Of a stretch of 64,000 nucleotides of DNA, positions 61,285 through 64,000 are shown piece by piece. The notes beneath the pieces were generated by a model. The model made no database searches. It saw only the letters and a list, made by a program, of their open reading frames with translations, and was not told where the DNA came from. The stretch is taken from positions 1 to 64,000 of the forward strand of contig JAFZOV010000046.1 of NCBI GenBank assembly GCA_017550445.1, given 5' to 3'. Source of the stretch: Fibrobacter sp. (lineage in GTDB: Bacteria; Fibrobacterota; Fibrobacteria; Fibrobacterales; Fibrobacteraceae). Within the stretch, counting starts at the first letter, position 1. The number at the start of each line of letters is the position of its first letter. Made by a program: the position numbers and the translations under genes.

Positions 61285-61369
61285 TTTTGGCGGATTATAA
61301 CGTTATATTTTGCCAAATCTCCATTTTTTTGCCACATTTGGCAGATTATAGCACTATAATTTGCCAAAT
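61285..61369 (-). repeat. Two 34-bp palindromes spaced 51 bp apart
   Basis: The segments 61285-61318 and 61336-61369 are each near-perfect palindromes of the form TTTGGCRNATTATA...TATAATNTGCCAAA. They repeat with a period of 51 bases, that is 17 codons, and the minus strand stays open through them (LANYSAIICQ, then LAKYNVIIRQ). They lie in the 241-base gap between two unknown genes and may be operators, a mobile-element end, or the remains of a coding repeat. Confidence 0.7.
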
Positions 61370-61383
61370 TTTAATAAAAAAGC

Positions 61384-62283
61384 CTAGATTGGGTAGCTGA
61401 CAGTATTTTTAATGAACTCATATAAATCATCATTAATGACATCTTTGATTACTTCCAATTCTTTTTTTAATTTTTCTGCCATAATCAAATCAAATAAAGA
61501 ACTTTGATTTTTATTGGCATTTCCTTTTTCCGCTTCTTTAATTTTTATATCGCCTTCACTTATAGAGAATGCATCTACAACATTTTTGTATTCTTCTTTA
61601 TTCAAAATAAGAGAAAGAGACCCTTTCTTTATTTTACCATACAACCACAAAAAGTTGTCAAATGGAGAGAATGACCCGTCATCTTCTATACTCAAATCAT
61701 ATTTTCTTTGAAGATTAACAAGTAATTTCACTAATAAAAAATCATTTTTTATCAAATCTGTTTTAGTACAATTAAAATCTGACATCAAAGAAAATCTTTC
61801 CATAATGGAATTAATATTGTCTCTAACAAGAGAATCTACAATAGGAAAATTATAGTCTGTCGCAAAATAAAGATACTTGGATATTAAGGAACCAGCTTGA
61901 GCACCTTCTTCAACTTTTTTACTTAGATGAATCTTCGTCCAATCTATTTTAGAACAACCATATGCTTTGCGAAATAGCTCATAAGAGAGCGAATTCTCGT
62001 CAATACCGTTTTTCTTGTATTTAGCAGATTCTTCTCTTAATTCAGTATAATCAATCTTTGATAAAGCATTTGCCAAGTCGTCTAAACCATATAAGCGTTT
62101 GCTCATATTTGTAGAGTAAAGAGCATCTAAAGTTGTTAATCTTATAAAAGTTTGTGATTCGTCATTCAAATCATTTTTGTCATTGAATAATCCATCTAGC
62201 ATTGATTTACTTCGAATATACGGAGTATCATTTTTTAGCACTTTTACAGATAATCTAATCAAATCTTTTATACCGACATCCAT
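61384..62283 (-). CDS. AT-rich unknown protein A, possible OGG-like fold
   Basis: A 299-residue protein rich in Lys, Asn and Ile from a strongly AT-rich segment unlike its neighbours, which suggests recent transfer. Readable blocks are FIRLTTLDALYSTNMSKRLYGLDDLANAL, KVEEGAQAGSLISKYLYFATDYNFPIVDSLV and NFLWLYGK. The pattern SKYLYF...FPIVDS is reminiscent of helix-hairpin-helix OGG-type glycosylase-fold proteins, but this is only a resemblance. No signal or TM is seen. A strong GGAGG precedes the ATG. It is 18 bases after gene B, so the two form an operon. Confidence 0.6.
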   Translation of the reverse strand: MDVGIKDLIRLSVKVLKNDTPYIRSKSMLDGLFNDKNDLNDESQTFIRLTTLDALYSTNMSKRLYGLDDLANALSKIDYTELREESAKYKKNGIDENSLSYELFRKAYGCSKIDWTKIHLSKKVEEGAQAGSLISKYLYFATDYNFPIVDSLVRDNINSIMERFSLMSDFNCTKTDLIKNDFLLVKLLVNLQRKYDLSIEDDGSFSPFDNFLWLYGKIKKGSLSLILNKEEYKNVVDAFSISEGDIKIKEAEKGNANKNQSSLFDLIMAEKLKKELEVIKDVINDDLYEFIKNTVSYPI

Positions 62284-62301
62284 ATATGCCTCCTTGTAAA
62301 A

Positions 62302-62946
62302 TCAGTCTCTATAAATTTTAGGGTCAATATCTGCTAACACATATCGAATAAATGGATCGTCTTTTTCCCAATTCCAATTTTCTGGCATCGAGTCATTGAA
62401 AAGACTGTTCACCTTTTTATTTTCGGTCTCTTTTAAAAGTGCAATTTGGGGAATTTTTGACAAAAAGATTATAAAATCACATGCTTTTTCATAATCCTTC
62501 GATTTAACAAAGGAAAGAAACATCTTTTTAGAATAATTAGATGGTATTGGGTGTTCCCAAACAATTTCTTTTCCAGATAATTTGAAAGCCTTTGCTCTTG
62601 CCTTTTGTTTTGGAGGCCTACGATGAATTTTTCTAAAAGTCTGATTTTGTTGTTGGAATAAGTATTCATTGATAAGTTTCTCTGAAAAAGAATAATTGTT
62701 GTATTGAATAAGATATTTGATATACTCTTGAGCGCATTCTTCACAAGATATTTTTGACTTTTTGCCAATTCGCTTCTCATGATAGAAAGGCATGTCCATT
62801 TTAGCGCTTAAATCAATACATATTTTATAACATATTTCTGGGCGTACATTCCCTTTTTCAAAGAAATCCAAAACATCCTTTTTAAATTGCTGAACTTTTG
62901 GAGAATCGTGTTTTTCCTTCAATTTATTAGTTGTTGGGGTTCCCAT
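62302..62946 (-). CDS. AT-rich unknown protein B
   Basis: A 214-residue Lys-rich protein, first gene of the AT-rich pair. The middle contains SCEECAQEYIKYLIQYNNYSF and a basic run (RKIHRRPPKQKARAKAFKL) that could contact nucleic acid; the end is NWEKDDPFIRYVLADIDPKIYRD. No family is recognised. AAAGGAG lies 8 bases before the ATG. The divergent gap to the plus-strand gene at 63083 probably contains promoters in both directions. Confidence 0.6.
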   Translation of the reverse strand: MGTPTTNKLKEKHDSPKVQQFKKDVLDFFEKGNVRPEICYKICIDLSAKMDMPFYHEKRIGKKSKISCEECAQEYIKYLIQYNNYSFSEKLINEYLFQQQNQTFRKIHRRPPKQKARAKAFKLSGKEIVWEHPIPSNYSKKMFLSFVKSKDYEKACDFIIFLSKIPQIALLKETENKKVNSLFNDSMPENWNWEKDDPFIRYVLADIDPKIYRD

Positions 62947-63047
62947 ATCATAGTCTCCTTTTACATAAATATATCTCTTTTTATTGAAAAAAGAAGGCTC
63001 TTTTTCATAAAGTTCCCCATCCGACTACATTTGTCGCATAGGCAAAG

Positions 63048-63055
63048 TATCTTTA
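63048..63055 (+). promoter_or_regulatory. Possible TAnnTTTR element for the right-edge operon
   Basis: TATCTTTA, identical to the element before hisE, lies 27 bases before the ATG at 63083. Confidence 0.3.
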
Positions 63056-63082
63056 TTGCGTCAACCTATTATAGGAGTAAAA

Positions 63083-63289
63083 ATGACGCAAAAAGAATTG
63101 ATAGATACGGTTCATAGCGAAATGTTAGGCAAAGTTCCTTTTGCCGAGGTGGTTCACCGCATTGCGAAGGCTATTGCCCAGGAGGGCAAAATAAATTTCC
63201 GCACTATGTTTGCCAAACTCGAATCGGCTTCAAGCGCGTATGTCTACGCATATCCGGACGACATTTCGGACGGACCGTGGGATATCTAA
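63083..63289 (+). CDS. Small protein of unknown function
   Basis: A 68-residue protein starting MTQKELIDTVHSEM, with two predicted helices and a Tyr/Asp-rich end (AYVYAYPDDISDGPWDI). ATAGGAG lies before the ATG. No family is recognised. The next gene, the DnaE-like fragment, starts 16 bases after its stop, so they are probably one operon. Base composition returns to the window norm here, unlike the AT-rich pair to the left. Confidence 0.6.
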   Translation: MTQKELIDTVHSEMLGKVPFAEVVHRIAKAIAQEGKINFRTMFAKLESASSAYVYAYPDDISDGPWDI

Positions 63290-63305
63290 TTGAGAAAAGT
63301 GTCTT

Positions 63306-64000
63306 ATGCAAAGTGAAAATAATCAGGTTTTGGAACCATATCCGATTTCGGCATTGCGGAAAATCTTGGATTGTATTGAAGAGAACAAAGGCGTTTGCGT
63401 TGACATCAGTCGCGTTCCCCTTGATGACAAGAAAACGCTAGGCTTGTTCAAGAAAGGGAATACGGAAGGCGTATTTGGGTTCAGTTCGCCGGACATGCAG
63501 GATGTTTTGAAGCAACTAAAGCCAGACAGTTTCAATGACTTGATGATACTATGTGCTTTATATGGGCTTGAGGGAATGTTTAGGCCTGCAGTTTTCGACA
63601 TGCTTCCCGAATACATTGCAAGAAAGACGGACAAACAGAAAATAGACATCATTCATCCTGACCTTAAATCGATTTTATCACCTACATACGGATTGATTGT
63701 TTATCAGGATCAGGTGACGGAAATCCTTTGTGAAATTGCAGGGTACAACCCCGAAAATGCGGAGACCGCTCGGCGTATACTCGCCAAGAAAAATCCTGAG
63801 AAAATCGCAAAACTGGAACCAGAGTTTTTCAGTTGTTGCATAGCTCGTGGTTACGACCGGCAAACCGTTTCAAAAATATGGGACGCGATGTTTCCGTATG
63901 CAGGGCAACTAGGCCGGCGAAGCCTTGTATCGATTTACACCTTCACAGCGTACCAGTTCACCTATTTGAAAGCGCATTACGAAAGCGAATTCTACACAGC
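63306..64000 (+). CDS. DnaE-like fragment (DNA polymerase III alpha), runs off the window
   Basis: An open frame of 231 codons that continues past the window. After the start QSENNQVLEPYPIS it aligns with the DnaE palm/fingers region: VPLDDKKTLGLFKKGNTEGVFGF, MQDVLKQLKPDSFNDLMILCALYG, ILSPTYGLIVYQDQVTEILCEIAGY, RRILAKKNPEKIAKLE and FTYLKAHYESEF. The normal N-terminal ~550 residues (PHP domain and the first catalytic Asp pair) are missing, and the FNKSH motif before FTYLKAHY is not conserved. So it cannot be a complete polymerase; it is either a pseudogene piece or a reused domain. ATG preceded by GAGAAAAG; it follows the 68-residue gene by 16 bases. Confidence 0.75.
   Translation, partial: MQSENNQVLEPYPISALRKILDCIEENKGVCVDISRVPLDDKKTLGLFKKGNTEGVFGFSSPDMQDVLKQLKPDSFNDLMILCALYGLEGMFRPAVFDMLPEYIARKTDKQKIDIIHPDLKSILSPTYGLIVYQDQVTEILCEIAGYNPENAETARRILAKKNPEKIAKLEPEFFSCCIARGYDRQTVSKIWDAMFPYAGQLGRRSLVSIYTFTAYQFTYLKAHYESEFYT

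Noticed and set aside
61146..61367. A 73-codon minus-strand frame through the palindromic repeats
   Set aside because: Its first half is just the 51-bp repeat read in frame; there is no ATG start or ribosome site. It is kept as a repeat feature instead.

Overview
The window looks like a chromosomal segment of a Fibrobacter-type bacterium (phylum Fibrobacterota). The strongest pointers are four adjacent lipoproteins with the FISUMP domain (Fibrobacter succinogenes major paralogous domain, TIGR02145-like), a large secreted protein ending in a type IX secretion (Por-type) C-terminal domain, many small Ser/Glu-rich lipoproteins, and promoters resembling the TAnnTTTG element of the related Bacteroidota. 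Base composition is moderate over most of the window and becomes clearly AT-rich near the right end. All names come from reading the sequence by eye; no database search was run.

Layout. 1-4084: tail of an acidic protein, then a minus-strand set (divIVA, yggU, a terminator, a membrane HD-GYP phosphodiesterase, a flavodoxin-like lipoprotein). 4247-10654: a degenerate GGDEF protein, then a tightly packed plus-strand cluster in which neighbours overlap or nearly touch (hisE, hisG, EAL-HDOD protein, recR, engB, MlaE-type permease, MlaF-type ATPase). 10804-13346: pyrC, aroD, a PTS EIIA-Ntr-like protein and tRNA-Val(CAC). 13476-18840: a TolC-like protein, a small heat-shock protein behind a near-perfect sigma-54 promoter, a secreted CE1-like esterase, and glmM/pgm on the minus strand. 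18910-21309: tandem paralogous membrane GGDEF proteins, one with a usable and one with a ruined signature. 21318-28613: DinG-type helicase-exonuclease, an Ig-like lipoprotein, a large signal peptidase I, a LytTR response regulator and an NlpE-like lipoprotein.

28650-45459 is rich in envelope genes: an FGE/SUMF1-fold lipoprotein coupled to a 1,140-residue M6-like protein whose zinc site is lost, four FISUMP lipoproteins in two convergent pairs, and a minus-strand string moxR-small lipoprotein, purA-crp-PASTA protein-TPR lipoprotein-LolB-like lipoprotein leading into one FISUMP pair. 45565-47265 holds a secreted protein, a TfoX-N protein and a GNAT acetyltransferase.

47288-64000 is concerned with DNA processing and probably defence: recC-recB-recD as overlapping genes, a dGTPase-like HD hydrolase 3 bases from a WYL regulator, a DUF2779-like fusion of a Cas4-like Fe-S nuclease with a DEDD exonuclease, an unknown protein, a palindromic 51-bp repeat, a two-gene AT-rich operon of unknown function, and at the edge a small gene followed by a DnaE-derived fragment that lacks the normal N-terminal half. 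This right-hand 15 kb is the most likely place for an undescribed system; the FISUMP/pseudo-protease region is the second.
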